DNA from: Desulforhopalus singaporensis
Lineage (GTDB): Bacteria; Desulfobacterota; Desulfobulbia; Desulfobulbales; Desulfocapsaceae
DNA length: 64,000 bases
Direction of reading: 5' to 3'
Assembly: GCF_900104445.1 (NCBI RefSeq)
Contig: NZ_FNJI01000010.1
Coordinates: 1 to 64,000 of the forward strand
Under the pieces are notes generated by a model that was not told the DNA's origin, ran no database searches, and saw only the letters and a program-made list of their open reading frames with translations. Positions 18,096 through 27,008 of the stretch are shown here, in pieces. Position 1 is the first letter of the stretch; the number at the start of each line of letters is the position of its first letter. Both the position numbers and the translations under genes were made by a program.

Positions 18096-18355
18096 AAGTG
18101 TTACCCCCTTCTTCTGATCTTTAAGCGCTCATTAATTGGTAGTTAATACAAAAAAACCGACGCATCTTTCCAAACGATACGTCGGCGTTTAAAGTTGTGT
18201 TCCTGGCTATCCAGAAAGCTTCTGAGAGATTGACGACCATGCCTATTCGGAACTGGAAACCGGCTATGAATCGCTTTCTCACTGAATATGAAGATAGATT
18301 CTCTGAAATCCGAAAAATAGCAGTTACACAGAATTATTTACAGAGTCCGGATTAA
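18096..18355 (+). pseudogene. IS256/mutator-type transposase C-terminal fragment
   Basis: From 18143 the plus strand reads RRIFPNDTSAFKVVFLAIQ, then MPIRNWKPAMNRFLTEYEDR, ending at TAA 18353-18355. Both stretches are signatures of the C-terminus of IS256-family (mutator) transposases: the FPN(D/E) segment and the MPIRNWK...FEDR segment. Only about 70 codons remain, preceded by stop codons. Parts of the same fragment occur at 571-693, so these are two relics of one element type. Confidence 0.8.
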
Positions 18356-18404
18356 AATGATTAAAACATGAATCGGCACCGGTATCCTAGACACTCTCAA
18401 CAAC

Positions 18405-18752
18405 TCACCCCCAAAAGCAACCGTTGGGGTCATCGTCTATTTCCCGTAGAACATCTTCGAGATGCTTCGTTTCAGCGAGCGGTGGATAGGAGTGCCACTT
18501 TAGATCTGCCCGCATCCAGAAGAGCTTCCAAGTCTTCCTACTTTTAACGTAGGTCGCTTTAGCAACCAACTCCTCCATTGTCTTCTCTGGTTTGTCCCAA
18601 CGTGGACGTACAGTGAAAATTTCAAAACTCTGCCCAGTCACCCGGAACCCGATGTCCAGTTTACTCCGTATGTGGGGTGCAGGCCTTCTCTTCTCCACGA
18701 GGCCGCCAATCAACTTTTCAATCCGCCTAATCTCAAACTCACTTATCGCCAT
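18405..18752 (-). CDS. DUF3024 family protein
   Basis: 115 aa, the full length of the DUF3024 family. Recognisable residues are PHIRSKLDIGFRVTGQSFEI, FTVRPRWDKPEKTMEELVAK, FWMRADLKWHSYPP and the acidic end DDDPNGCFWG. The function of the family is unknown; it is small, soluble and often found near mobile elements. It stands alone here between transposase relics. The ribosome site (AGGG) is weak. Confidence 0.85.
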   Translation of the reverse strand: MAISEFEIRRIEKLIGGLVEKRRPAPHIRSKLDIGFRVTGQSFEIFTVRPRWDKPEKTMEELVAKATYVKSRKTWKLFWMRADLKWHSYPPLAETKHLEDVLREIDDDPNGCFWG

Positions 18753-18815
18753 ACCTGATCACCCTTTGCTGAGTGAAATATTATCATCTCATGATATGTC
18801 ATTCAGCGTCGTAAT

Positions 18816-18891
18816 TTGACCCCATTGTCTTAAGTCTCTTTTATCTTTCAAAGATCTTAACCATCTAATATGAAATAATTTTTAAAAACAA
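18816..18891 (+). repeat. Diverged ~76-bp repeat, copy 1 (with 21590-21665)
   Basis: The stretch starting TTGACCCC and running through AAGATC, CTAATAT and an A-rich end resembles 21590-21665, which starts TTGCCCCC and has the same order of blocks. Identity is imperfect (estimated by eye). Each copy neighbours a broken IS3-type transposase, so these may be relics of element ends. Confidence 0.4.
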
Positions 18892-19011
18892 AAGAAGTTC
18901 AGACCTCCACACCGCAAAAAGGTTAATATTCAAAGAGGAAAAAAGTCAATTTTCTAAGCTGAAGAACAACAAGCTCTTTGGACACTTACAAATCGCCATA
19001 AATTCATACAC

Positions 19012-19318
19012 CATAGTGACAGAGACAACCAGTCCTAATCGATCCGCTACACAGAACACTTAGCTGAAACAGGAATCAGCGCTTCTGTTGGCACAACTGG
19101 CGATCCACACAATAATGCATTGACCGAGACAGTGATCGGTTTGTATAAAACTGAAGTAATTCATTATCGTGACCCCAGGAAAGGACGCGATACGCGTTGA
19201 ATATGCAATGCTGGAACAGGTAGATTGTTTCAATAATCGTCGATTGCTTGAACCAATAGGAAAGAATCCTCCTTTGGAAAAAGAGAGGATGTATTATGAA
19301 CTGGAAGAGTTAAGCTAA
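19012..19318 (+). pseudogene. IS3-family OrfB transposase remnant, interrupted
   Basis: A stretch beginning HSDRDNQS, then a stop, then RYTEHLAETGISASVGTTGD, PHNNALTETVIGLYKTEVIH, and after a frameshift near 19197 VEYAMLEQVDCFNNRRLLEP followed by IGKNPPLEKERMYYELEELS. This is the C-terminal third of an IS3-family OrfB with catalytic-region landmarks. At least one in-frame stop (around 19033) and one frameshift make it inactive. The 5' part is absent. Confidence 0.85.
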
Positions 19319-19484
19319 CTTTATATTTGAGATCTTTTTATTACACCTGCAATAAAACAAGCTGGTCGATCAAAACCACGCTGAGGCACCGCTTCTTCAG
19401 ATGAATGTGCCAACCAGAAGGACGGAACCACTTCCATTTCTTGCTTAGAGCTGCCAGCAGGCAGATAATCGGAGGGTCGGAAGG

Positions 19485-20852
19485 ATGATACATATCAAAA
19501 ATGCATTGGCGGTCATGACCAGGGCCGATAGCGAAGTCCTGAATAATGTCGACGTGGTGATCAAAGGATCGGCCATTCACGAGGTGGGTCGCTCCCTGAC
19601 ACCGCCCCCCGGTTCGGATGTCGAGGTGATTCCAGGAGAGGGGCTTGTGGTTACTCCGGGCCTGGTGAACACCCATCATCATTTTTACCAGACGTTCACC
19701 CGAAATATCCCCTTCGCTCAGGATGCCAAACTCTTCGATTGGCTGGTTTATCTCTACGATGTGTGGAAACACATGGATGCCGATACGGTGTGGTGGTCCA
19801 CCGTGCTGGCCACTGCCGAGCTGCTGAAAACCGGCTGTACCACGACCACAGACCACCACTATCTCTACCCCGCAGGCATAAACACGGATATCATGGCTTT
19901 GCAGTTCGACGCCGCGAGTCGAACCGGCATCAGGTTCAGCCCCACCCGCGGGTCCATGAGCCGGTCCAAGAAAAACGGTGGTTTGCCGCCGGATTCAACG
20001 GTACAGAGTGAAAAAACAATACTTGACGATTCCGAACGGACTATCAAGGAATTTCACGATCCAGGGCCATGGGCCATGCGCAAAGTGGCCCTGGCACCCT
20101 GCAGCCCTTTTTCCGTCTCGGAACAGCTGATGAAAGAAACTGCCTCCTTGGCTCGCCGTTACGGCGTCAGGCTCCACACCCACCTGGCAGAGACCAAAGA
20201 TGAAGAAGAATACTGCGTACAAACCTACGGACGGCGTCCTCTAAAGCTGATGGAAGACTGCGGGTTCATCGGCAGGGACGTGTGGTTTGCTCACGGAATT
20301 TTTTTTGACGATGAGGAGCTGGATGTTCTAGCGTCTACGGGAACCAGCATCGCCCATTGTCCCAGTTCCAATATGCGGCTGGGATCGGGCATATGCCGGG
20401 TCAGGGACATGCTGGATAAGGGGGTGAACGTTGCGTTGGCGGTAGATGGCTCGGCTTCGAACGATACCAGCGATATGCTGGGAGAAATCCGTCAAGCATT
20501 ATTGCTTCAGAGGGTTAGTCTAGGCGCCGGGGCTCTCAGCGCCAGGGAAGCCTGGCGCATGGCCACAGAAAACGGAACGAAACTGCTCGGTTTTGAAAAA
20601 ATCGGCCGCATCGAACCGGGCTGGGCTGCTGATCTGGCTCTCTTTGATGTCAATACCCTAGGTTACGTGGGCGCTCTTAGTGATCCGGCGGCGGCCCTAC
20701 TTTTTTCCGGTTACAACCACCAGGCCTCCTACACCATCGTAAACGGTAGTGTAGTCGTTGCCAACGGCAACTTGGTAGGATTGGACGAAAAAGAAATCAC
20801 GGCGAAAAGCAGCGAAGCGGTTAATGCGCTGTACGCGAGGGCTGATCTGTGA
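19485..20852 (+). CDS. Amidohydrolase, probable 8-oxoguanine deaminase
   Basis: 455 aa. This is a Zn-dependent amidohydrolase of the TRZ/ATZ/cytosine-deaminase group. Ligands are in NTHHHFYQTFTR (HxH motif), LHTHLAET (third His), FAHGIFFDDEEL (His), and AVDGSASND (metal Asp). The combination HHHFYQT, TTTTDHHYLYP, SPTRGSMS and GGLPPDS is characteristic of 8-oxoguanine deaminases, which convert 8-oxoguanine to urate for removal of oxidised purine. The exact substrate is still an inference, since isocytosine and chlorotriazine hydrolases are relatives. It stands alone among pseudogenes and lacks obvious operon partners. Confidence 0.82.
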   Translation: MIHIKNALAVMTRADSEVLNNVDVVIKGSAIHEVGRSLTPPPGSDVEVIPGEGLVVTPGLVNTHHHFYQTFTRNIPFAQDAKLFDWLVYLYDVWKHMDADTVWWSTVLATAELLKTGCTTTTDHHYLYPAGINTDIMALQFDAASRTGIRFSPTRGSMSRSKKNGGLPPDSTVQSEKTILDDSERTIKEFHDPGPWAMRKVALAPCSPFSVSEQLMKETASLARRYGVRLHTHLAETKDEEEYCVQTYGRRPLKLMEDCGFIGRDVWFAHGIFFDDEELDVLASTGTSIAHCPSSNMRLGSGICRVRDMLDKGVNVALAVDGSASNDTSDMLGEIRQALLLQRVSLGAGALSAREAWRMATENGTKLLGFEKIGRIEPGWAADLALFDVNTLGYVGALSDPAAALLFSGYNHQASYTIVNGSVVVANGNLVGLDEKEITAKSSEAVNALYARADL

Positions 20853-21040
20853 CACATGGAAGTGTTCCCACTCGTTTAAACAACTTACCCGCTGTTTCTT
20901 AGGTGGAACTCCTGCCTGTTTTATATGCCATGTTTACCACGGGCAACATCATTTCATACGCTTCATCAAAAGCGTGGCACAGGTCCTTTGAACAGGTCTA
21001 TCGGTTTTGTTAATGGAAAACCTGTCGTAATTTACGCTAC
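20853..21040. other. Intergenic stretch after the deaminase
   Basis: I see no gene, clear terminator or repeat here. It separates the deaminase gene from the IS3 relic on the opposite strand. Confidence 0.4.
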
Positions 21041-21275
21041 TCAATCCATAACCGGCAGCATAGTGTTGTAAGCCTCCTCAGACGTCTGCCGTCCCAGAAT
21101 TGAATGGGGTCGACGGCGATTGTACCAGTCAAAATATTCCACAGTTGATCTGCGAGCTTCAGAAACTGAATCATATGCATGCAGATACCCTCGATTGTAT
21201 TTCAAAGACCGTCACAAGCGTTCGATAAAGATATTGCCCCTCCATGCTCCCCGTCCATCCATACTGAGAAAACAT
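21041..21275 (-). pseudogene. IS3-family OrfB remnant with in-frame stop
   Basis: On the minus strand the sequence reads SMDGRGAWRGNIFIERL, a TGA stop, then RSLKYNRGYLHAYDSVSEAR, followed by STVEYFDWYNRRRPHSILGR and QTSEEAYNTMLPVMD. The canonical motif is ERLWRSLKYE, so a Trp codon (TGG) has become TGA. It belongs to a different IS3 subgroup from the relic at 19.0 kb. The upstream two thirds of the gene are missing. Confidence 0.85.
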
Positions 21276-21332
21276 TCCTGGGTTTTCCATGTTTGAACGA
21301 ATTCCAATGCCAAGAACTGGCTTTCCTGGTCA

Positions 21333-21500
21333 AAGCTCAGGTTGAACAAAGCTAGACACCTCATAATCCAGACAAGTACTAAAGCCTATATTGCCGCTTA
21401 TAAAGTGGGTTATGAAAGTCCTTCCCCATTCAGCCGTGAATTCAAGAGGTATTTTGGGCATAGTCCGGCGGAGGCAATAAGAGAGGCTCGTCCAAACTGA
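21333..21500 (+). pseudogene. AraC-family regulator C-terminal fragment
   Basis: About 55 codons read [19 protein letters not shown], then [20 protein letters not shown] and [16 protein letters not shown]. This is the second helix-turn-helix of an AraC-family regulator. It closely parallels residues 255-305 of the intact AraC protein encoded at 27009-27947 (LRLNEARQLMLM, then FEVGYESPSQFSREYSRLFG). The sensory domain and first HTH are absent, so it is a relic of a related regulator. Confidence 0.8.
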
Positions 21501-21589
21501 AAAAAAGATTTTGTAAAGTTTGGTTTAGATTGCTAGAAAACCTTCTCAGGTAAGCCACTCGAAAACAATATTCTCCGCACCATGGACAG

Positions 21590-21665
21590 TTGCCCCCTTT
21601 GGTTCAATCGTCTTTTTTCTTCAAGATCATTTTAACCTACTAATATCAAATGGTTTAAAGAAAAC
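21590..21665 (+). repeat. Diverged ~76-bp repeat, copy 2 (with 18816-18891)
   Basis: See the first copy at 18816. The order of recognisable blocks (TTGCCCCC, CTTTTTTCTTCAAGATC, CTAATAT, then A-rich) is the same, with many substitutions. Neither copy is coding. Confidence 0.4.
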
Positions 21666-21763
21666 CGTATCATCACTCTTGTTATGTGAAGCGGGTGAAT
21701 TTCGATGCTGATTGACATGTCGAATGGCAACAAAGCACACAGCATCGCCGTTAAATGGCACTT

Positions 21764-22188
21764 TTATTTGTCCGGTTTTTCTTCAGGACTAAAGAAATTA
21801 TCCCAAATGGCCATCTTCACCCGCGAGACACAAACGAGCCGATCCTGCTGGTCGGTACTACGGACCTGCCAGACCTGAGTCAACCGCCCCATATGTAAGG
21901 GGGAAGCAGCCCCGAACACATACCCGTCTCGAACCGACCTCATATGGCTGGCATCAATGGAGAGCCCAACACAATGCTGCCTGGTACTGTCCAGAGTGAA
22001 GAAAGTGCCGCGCGATGCCAGATTTCGGCAAGAACGGCAGAAACACCACCGTGCAAAATCCCCACCGGTTGACGGATTCTCTCATCGACCGATATGCGAG
22101 CCGTGAGATAGTCGTCCCCAGCCTCCACTATCTCTATTCCAAGGTGGCTGACAGCGCAATTTTGCCAACGAATGTGGGCAAACTCCAT
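21764..22188 (-). pseudogene. Hotdog-fold thioesterase (PaaI/YbdB type), frameshifted
   Basis: The first frame gives an N-terminal half with SHLGIEIVEAGDDYLTARIS and PVGILHGGVSAVLAE, the hotdog active-site helix of acyl-CoA thioesterases. Near base 22015 the frame breaks. In the neighbouring frame the protein resumes LASRGTFFTLDSTRQHCVG, then LSIDASHMRSVRDGYVFGAA and PLHMGRLTQVWQVRS, ending at 21764. The two halves together make a complete 140-aa family member. One base insertion or deletion therefore inactivates the gene, unless it is a sequencing error. Confidence 0.85.
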
Positions 22189-22273
22189 AGGAGAACCTTC
22201 AAACTAGCTAGGCTTTTTCATTGCCGTGCACCTCTGCAGACTGCAAAATTTGGTCTTCTCTGAAAAAGTATAA

Positions 22274-22834
22274 TCAAGATGATTCTTTGCGTAATCTTTC
22301 CGTGAGGCTTGCTGCCAGCGAGCCATCCTTCCGCCACACATAGCAGGAACCAATCAGGTAAGTTTCCATACCGGCAGCTGATTCTGTTAGAGATATACCC
22401 TTATATGACTTGTCGATCCAAGTGCCCTGCAAAGACGCCGGCGCCATGGCCATGAGCAGGGAAACCAGATGAGTACACCCCTTGCTGCCACCAACCAGCT
22501 TGCTGACCCTGGAGGAAAAACCTTTAACAATCGCCATGCCCTTGATAGGATTCAAACTCGTTACCATGGCACGGCATGCCTCATGTGGCACCTGAGGCAT
22601 GGAAACGAACACGTCCGCAATAACCATGGTGCTGATGTTGACGATCAGCTCGATTTTCATATGGTGATAGACACCGGCTGTAATCTTCTCACCTAGGTGA
22701 TTAGTGTAATCGACATGTTGCCCTTCTTTGAATTCCCCTACCAGAAGTATGTGTTCAGCATCCCACGTATAGGTTGAGATATCCATATTGCGATTATGAA
22801 TATTCTCCCCTTGGCACCGTTCAAGAAAGCTCAT
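22274..22834 (-). CDS. DUF2889 family protein
   Basis: About 186 aa from ATG 22832-22834; the frame also allows TTG at 22843, and neither has a strong ribosome site. It matches the DUF2889 pattern: an N-terminal R/N-rich strand, HHMKIELIVNISTMVIADVF, PHEACRAMVTSLNPIKGM, and the best-conserved block GGSKGCTHLVSLLMAMAPAS. No function is established for the family. Its members are often encoded beside acyl-CoA or thioesterase genes, as here beside a broken hotdog thioesterase. Confidence 0.8.
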   Translation of the reverse strand: MSFLERCQGENIHNRNMDISTYTWDAEHILLVGEFKEGQHVDYTNHLGEKITAGVYHHMKIELIVNISTMVIADVFVSMPQVPHEACRAMVTSLNPIKGMAIVKGFSSRVSKLVGGSKGCTHLVSLLMAMAPASLQGTWIDKSYKGISLTESAAGMETYLIGSCYVWRKDGSLAASLTERLRKESS

Positions 22835-23021
22835 GTTTTTCAATCCGTATATTGCAGTTGGGGTATATCCGGTTTCGTCGTTGATGATACATCAAGCTAT
22901 CGGACAACCCCCTGGAAGTCAACATCTAAGTTTCAACCAAAGCGGTTACTTACAGACTATCTCCACTGGCTGATCGCTTCTTTCCCATGAAGGTTTTGAT
23001 CGCTCAGAATTATTGATATAG

Positions 23022-23645
23022 ATGAACATTACCTTCTGGACTGATTCGATGAATCAGGCATTTGATGGTAAATGGCTCGGCTGGTGGAAGATTTTTTACT
23101 GGGCCTTCTGGATTGCCTGGGTCCCGTTCGTCGGCGGTTTTATCGCTCGCATCTCCAAGGGCAGAACCGTTCGAGAATTCATCATCTGGGTGGTTCTCAT
23201 TCCATCCCTGGTCATGTTCGTCTGCTTTGACATCTTCGGCGGTGCAGCCATCCTTGCCGAAAGGGCCGGTACTGTTGAACTGTGGAAAGCCATCCAGAAC
23301 GACATGGGCTCCGGTATCTTCACCCTGCTCTCCACTTACCCCATGGGCTTTTTCGCCTCCATAATGATTTTCATCAGCCTGACCATCTTCTTGATCACCT
23401 CCGCCGACTCCGCCTCCTTCCTGGCTGCCATGCTTATGTCCAAGGGCGAGTTGGAGCCCAAAGTCGGTATGAAATTCGTTTGGGGATTTGTCTTGGGCAC
23501 CATGGCAATCATCCTGCTCCAGACCGACGGCCTGAAAGCGCTGCAGACTGCATCCATTGTCTGTGCCCTGCCATTTACAGTGGTTATGATTGACATGATG
23601 ATTTCAATTATCAAAGGATTTGGCAAAGATTTGAAAAAGCAATAG
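23022..23645 (+). pseudogene. BCCT-family betaine/choline/carnitine transporter, C-terminal part only
   Basis: 207 aa with about five membrane helices. The conserved BCCT helix region is present: WWKIFYWAFWIAWVPFVGGF, then IARISKGRTVREFI. A second landmark, LTIFLITSADSASF, is the helix ending the core. Full BCCT carriers are 500 aa or more with twelve helices; here the first 300 residues and the substrate-binding Trp/Tyr box are missing, and a TAG stop lies directly before the ATG. It is therefore a 5'-truncated relic. A good terminator follows at 23667. Confidence 0.85.
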
Positions 23646-23666
23646 ACTCCATATACCAACACAGCG

Positions 23667-23716
23667 AAAAAGTGTTTGAGGCCGAGAAATTGTTCCGGCC
23701 TCACACACTTTTTTAT
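23667..23716 (+). terminator. Strong intrinsic terminator after the BCCT relic
   Basis: A long stem pairs AAAAAGTGTTTGAGGCCG (23667-23684) with CGGCCTCACACACTTTTT (23697-23714), followed by further T residues. Because the stem continues into A/T tracts on both sides it could act in both orientations. Its preservation suggests that the original BCCT gene was recently functional. Confidence 0.8.
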
Positions 23717-23947
23717 TTTTCAATTACCTCGATTCATGGTGTATTTAACACCAATTGTTGTGCTTCATGCTTGCGGCAGGATATTGAGCGTGTCAACCTT
23801 TCGTTTGTGTTGCCAGCATCGACCGCATTACATGCATGCTCCAGCTTGAACCAAAGGCTGATCGATATTAATCTTGATGCAGTATCACTGCGATGAGCAG
23901 CTGTGATACAAGGATTGTGTTCTTTGCAGGACGGCAATCCCCGTTAA

Positions 23948-24814
23948 TTATTGATCGATTTTTTCAACCTTTATAATACCCGACATGTCTCTGAGGTACT
24001 CATCGCCAGATACCGCTTTCCCGAGTTCAAAAAGCCCGCCGGCTGAACCGAATTTTCCATAAAACATGACAACATTTCCCCAGGGGGCGTAGTAGGCAAG
24101 AGTTCCAGCTCTGGCATCAGCTTTTGGGGTGTCTGCAGTACCCAGTTTCTGAGGAGGATAGAAGATTTTCTCCTTATCTCCATAGTTTTCTACTTCAATA
24201 TTCAGGGGTAACTGGGCATAAAACTCTCTTGAGGCCTGGCTGTCGTTGAGCTTGAATATGGTTGTCTTATTGTTGGCAATTACCTGTATGTGCATATGTT
24301 TTTGTATCCCTGAAATATTTTTTTCAGGCTGGTTCTTTTCAATAAGTACAGTACCTGACATATGGGCAATCCCATCTGTACCGGCAAGTCCCACCCCAAG
24401 ACGATGCATTTCATCTCCAGCATGAAACTCTTTATAGAGCATGAAGACATCGCCCCATGGCTTGTAATAGCTGAGTTCACCTTTTTCCCCGTCATGATAT
24501 GCCTCATGTGGCGTTACGTTGAGCTTTTCTGGCGGAAAAAACATCCACTGTGCATCACCAAAATTACTCAGCTCCAGTTCCAGGGGCAGCTGGTCGTAAA
24601 ATTCCCGTGCGGCAACCGTATCATAGAGCCCGAAAGTGGCCGTATGTTCCTGCGAAGTTATCCTGATGTGCATAGTGGACAAGGCGAGGTCATAAATCTC
24701 ATCAGCCGAAGCTTTTCCTTCATTGATTACACCAGATGCGAGCACAATAAACATAATTCCAATGGCCAATACCGGGAAGACACCCTGTGCACAACGACGT
24801 TTTTCAACAATCAT
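23948..24814 (-). CDS. Exported protein with two cyclophilin-like domains
   Basis: 288 aa from ATG 24812-24814, supported by AAGGA eight to nine bases upstream; the longer frame to 24886 has no such support. A signal peptide or anchor covers residues 5-38. Two homologous halves of about 115 aa follow: MHIRITSQEHTATFGLYDT with REFYDQLPLELELSNFGDAQ, and MHIQVIANNKTTIFKLNDSQ with REFYAQLPLNIEVENYGDKE. Each has the YY(K/A)PWG(D/N)V motif. These match cyclophilin-like folds lacking prolyl isomerase residues (the Cyclophil_like2 type), usually single-domain; the tandem form here is a fusion or duplication. Its function is unknown, although relatives are linked to redox or quinone stress genes. It follows the MBL gene by 47 bases. 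Confidence 0.8.
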   Translation of the reverse strand: MIVEKRRCAQGVFPVLAIGIMFIVLASGVINEGKASADEIYDLALSTMHIRITSQEHTATFGLYDTVAAREFYDQLPLELELSNFGDAQWMFFPPEKLNVTPHEAYHDGEKGELSYYKPWGDVFMLYKEFHAGDEMHRLGVGLAGTDGIAHMSGTVLIEKNQPEKNISGIQKHMHIQVIANNKTTIFKLNDSQASREFYAQLPLNIEVENYGDKEKIFYPPQKLGTADTPKADARAGTLAYYAPWGNVVMFYGKFGSAGGLFELGKAVSGDEYLRDMSGIIKVEKIDQ

Positions 24815-24861
24815 AACCACATTTCCTTGACCTATTTTCAGTTGACACTCAAAGTTGCAGC

Positions 24862-25989
24862 TTACAATTGATTCATCTCCAGCCACCAGTATGATACCCG
24901 TGACAAAGAAACGCCCACCGTTACCGGTTCTCCGATTCTTGGCGTAACAAGCCGGTACGACCTGTTCCTGCTTGCGTCTGCTATCCTTTTAAAAGGCTCA
25001 TCCCATGGATGGTTGGCGATGGTAAACCGACCGACATGGGAGGGGATAAGGGTTCTGGCTCCAAGATCCTGGGCCGCCTGGGCTGCTTCTTCAGGAGTCA
25101 TGTGGATATAGGACCAGCGTTGATCATACTGACCGCAATCCAGCAGTGCCAGGTCGAATCCGTTAAATGTTTGGCCAATATCGGAAAAATGCGAACCATG
25201 TCCACTGTCTCCACTGAAAAATATGCTGCTCTTTAAGCCCTGTAGAGCAAAACCAGCCCAGAGGGTCCTGTTTTTTGCAAACAGCCGCCTGGAATAATGC
25301 CTTGCCGGCAGCAGGTGAATAATGACGCCATGGTCTATCGCTACCTTATCGTACCAGTCTTTTTCATGAACCTTTTCTTTGGGGTAACCCCAATACTCGA
25401 AGGATATACCAATTCCCAACGGGCATATCACTTGTTTCACCTTGGCCTGGAGAGCCTTAACCGTTGGATAGTCCAGATGGTCCCAATGATCGTGTGAAAT
25501 GAGGAGGCAATCTATCTCCGGCATGTCTTCTGGTTGATAGATGGTGGTGCCATCAAACGCTCTGTTAATAAACGAAAAAGGGGCGGCGTAACCGGACAAT
25601 ATCGGATCGATAAGGATGCGTTTGCCGTCAAGTTGTACAAACCAGGCAGAGTGGCCAAGCCAGACCACAATGTCCTGTTGCGGATCCAGCTCTTTTAAAT
25701 CTGTTTTCACGGTAGGTAGTGGTTCATCGGGAACCAGCCGTTCATGCTTTGACAAAAAGCTGTTGCAGATAATTGAAAAGGTGGTGACATTTTGCGAGAA
25801 AATGGGTGTTGATATGGGATACTGAAACGTACCTTCCCCGTAGTTCGGTGATTGTTTCAGCCTTTCCAGCTCCTCACCCCTTGGGAGTTTTCCGAACCTG
25901 GATTGGTTGAAAATTGTAGAAGCACCAAAACCAAGGCATGCGGCGACGACCAGCATCCAGCTAAATAGCATCAAGAGACTTTTCTCCAT
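24862..25989 (-). CDS. Membrane-anchored MBL-fold hydrolase (UlaG/NAPE-PLD-like)
   Basis: 375 aa. A hydrophobic N-terminus (residues 5-25) suggests export or an anchor. The metallo-beta-lactamase fold is shown by VWLGHSAWFVQLDGKRILID, the metal motif SHDHWDHLD, and FSGDSGHGSHF with further His near TLIPSHVGRF. This matches the lactonase-like branch (L-ascorbate-6-phosphate lactonase, NAPE-hydrolysing phospholipase D). The usual reaction is hydrolysis of an ester, lactone or phosphodiester; the substrate here is unknown. It lies between the cupin gene and the double cyclophilin-like gene on the same strand. Confidence 0.85.
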   Translation of the reverse strand: MEKSLLMLFSWMLVVAACLGFGASTIFNQSRFGKLPRGEELERLKQSPNYGEGTFQYPISTPIFSQNVTTFSIICNSFLSKHERLVPDEPLPTVKTDLKELDPQQDIVVWLGHSAWFVQLDGKRILIDPILSGYAAPFSFINRAFDGTTIYQPEDMPEIDCLLISHDHWDHLDYPTVKALQAKVKQVICPLGIGISFEYWGYPKEKVHEKDWYDKVAIDHGVIIHLLPARHYSRRLFAKNRTLWAGFALQGLKSSIFFSGDSGHGSHFSDIGQTFNGFDLALLDCGQYDQRWSYIHMTPEEAAQAAQDLGARTLIPSHVGRFTIANHPWDEPFKRIADASRNRSYRLVTPRIGEPVTVGVSLSRVSYWWLEMNQL

Positions 25990-26040
25990 GGTTTATCCCG
26001 TTTTACCAGTCCGGTGACTGGAGCTGAGCACCGGATGGTA

Positions 26041-26349
26041 GTCATATAAAAACATTATCTCCTCGCTTCAAGCATCTCTTCAAGGATCTTCTGGGAGCCC
26101 TCACCTCCCGATTTCCCGCCTGCAACACTCAAGCTGAGAAATAAAACACTGCATCTGCACTTCACCAAAGCCGATATTCACTGAAACTCCAGGATGAAGA
26201 GCCAGTCTTCGCCCCCGGGCAAGGTGGGGAAATTGCTGCAAAGCTCACCATTATCGCCGACAAACCATGTTCCAAGACCCGGTTCCGGGATTGATCCGTC
26301 ATTGGTAAATATAGCGCCAGAAGCGTTATTGCTGAGGCTGACAGCCCCC
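26041..26349. other. Gap between cupin and MBL genes
   Basis: About 310 bases without a secure gene. A 66-codon minus-strand frame (26178-26378) overlaps the end of the cupin gene but matches no family I know and has no convincing ribosome site. No clear terminator was found. Confidence 0.4.
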
Positions 26350-26754
26350 TCAGAGCCCATCTTGGTATTGCTCATCACTTACTTTTTCAAGCCACTCGAC
26401 CGCAGAACCGTCAAGTTCTTCCTGAATGGCAATGTGGGTCATGGCTGTAGTCGGCCAGGCTCCATGCCAGTGTTTTTCTCCGGGCTCGAACCAGACCACA
26501 TCCCCAGGACCAATCTCCTCAATTGGCTCGCCCTCGCGCTGAACAAGGCCTCTTCCCCCAGTTACAATAAGGGTCTGGCCCAGCGGATGGATATGCCATG
26601 CGGTGCGTGCGCCCGGTTCAAATGTAACAGAACCGACGGTGGTGCGAGCCGGTGATTGTGCCTTCAGAAACAGAGGATCGATTCGTACAGTCCCCGTAAA
26701 CCATGCCTCCGGTCCTTTGATTGATGCTTGTGATCCATTTTTTTTAATTTCCAA
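26350..26754 (-). CDS. Small cupin-domain protein
   Basis: 134 aa, starting at TTG 26752-26754 with GGAGG five bases upstream. The single cupin fold is complete: metal motif 1 is [16 protein letters not shown] and motif 2 is [17 protein letters not shown]. Close family members are (R)-mandelonitrile lyase-like or carboxymuconolactone-associated cupins of unknown substrate, often found with AraC regulators and reductases. It is the first gene of the minus-strand group running towards 23948 and is divergent from the AraC regulator, which is probably its activator or repressor. Confidence 0.87.
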   Translation of the reverse strand: MEIKKNGSQASIKGPEAWFTGTVRIDPLFLKAQSPARTTVGSVTFEPGARTAWHIHPLGQTLIVTGGRGLVQREGEPIEEIGPGDVVWFEPGEKHWHGAWPTTAMTHIAIQEELDGSAVEWLEKVSDEQYQDGL

Positions 26755-27008
26755 TTCATCCTCCGCTTGAAAGATTATCCCCTATCATAATCCCTTTTGA
26801 GATTCTGCCCGCTTCACCTATATATTGCAGCTCATGGTGTTACACCATTTATCCAGCCACCGTTTCCCTTATATGTAATCACAATCTTGCTGCCGTGTTT
26901 GGCTGATTCTCCACAATCTTTGCCTAATCCTGCAGATATTGCGTTTTTCTTTGTATGCTGAGGCTTATCTGATTACATTTACCATGTATGCACAAACGGA
27001 GGCAGATT

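Noticed and set aside
26178-26378. 66-codon frame overlapping the end of the cupin gene
   Set aside because: No recognisable family, overlaps a real gene by 29 bases and has no clear ribosome site.
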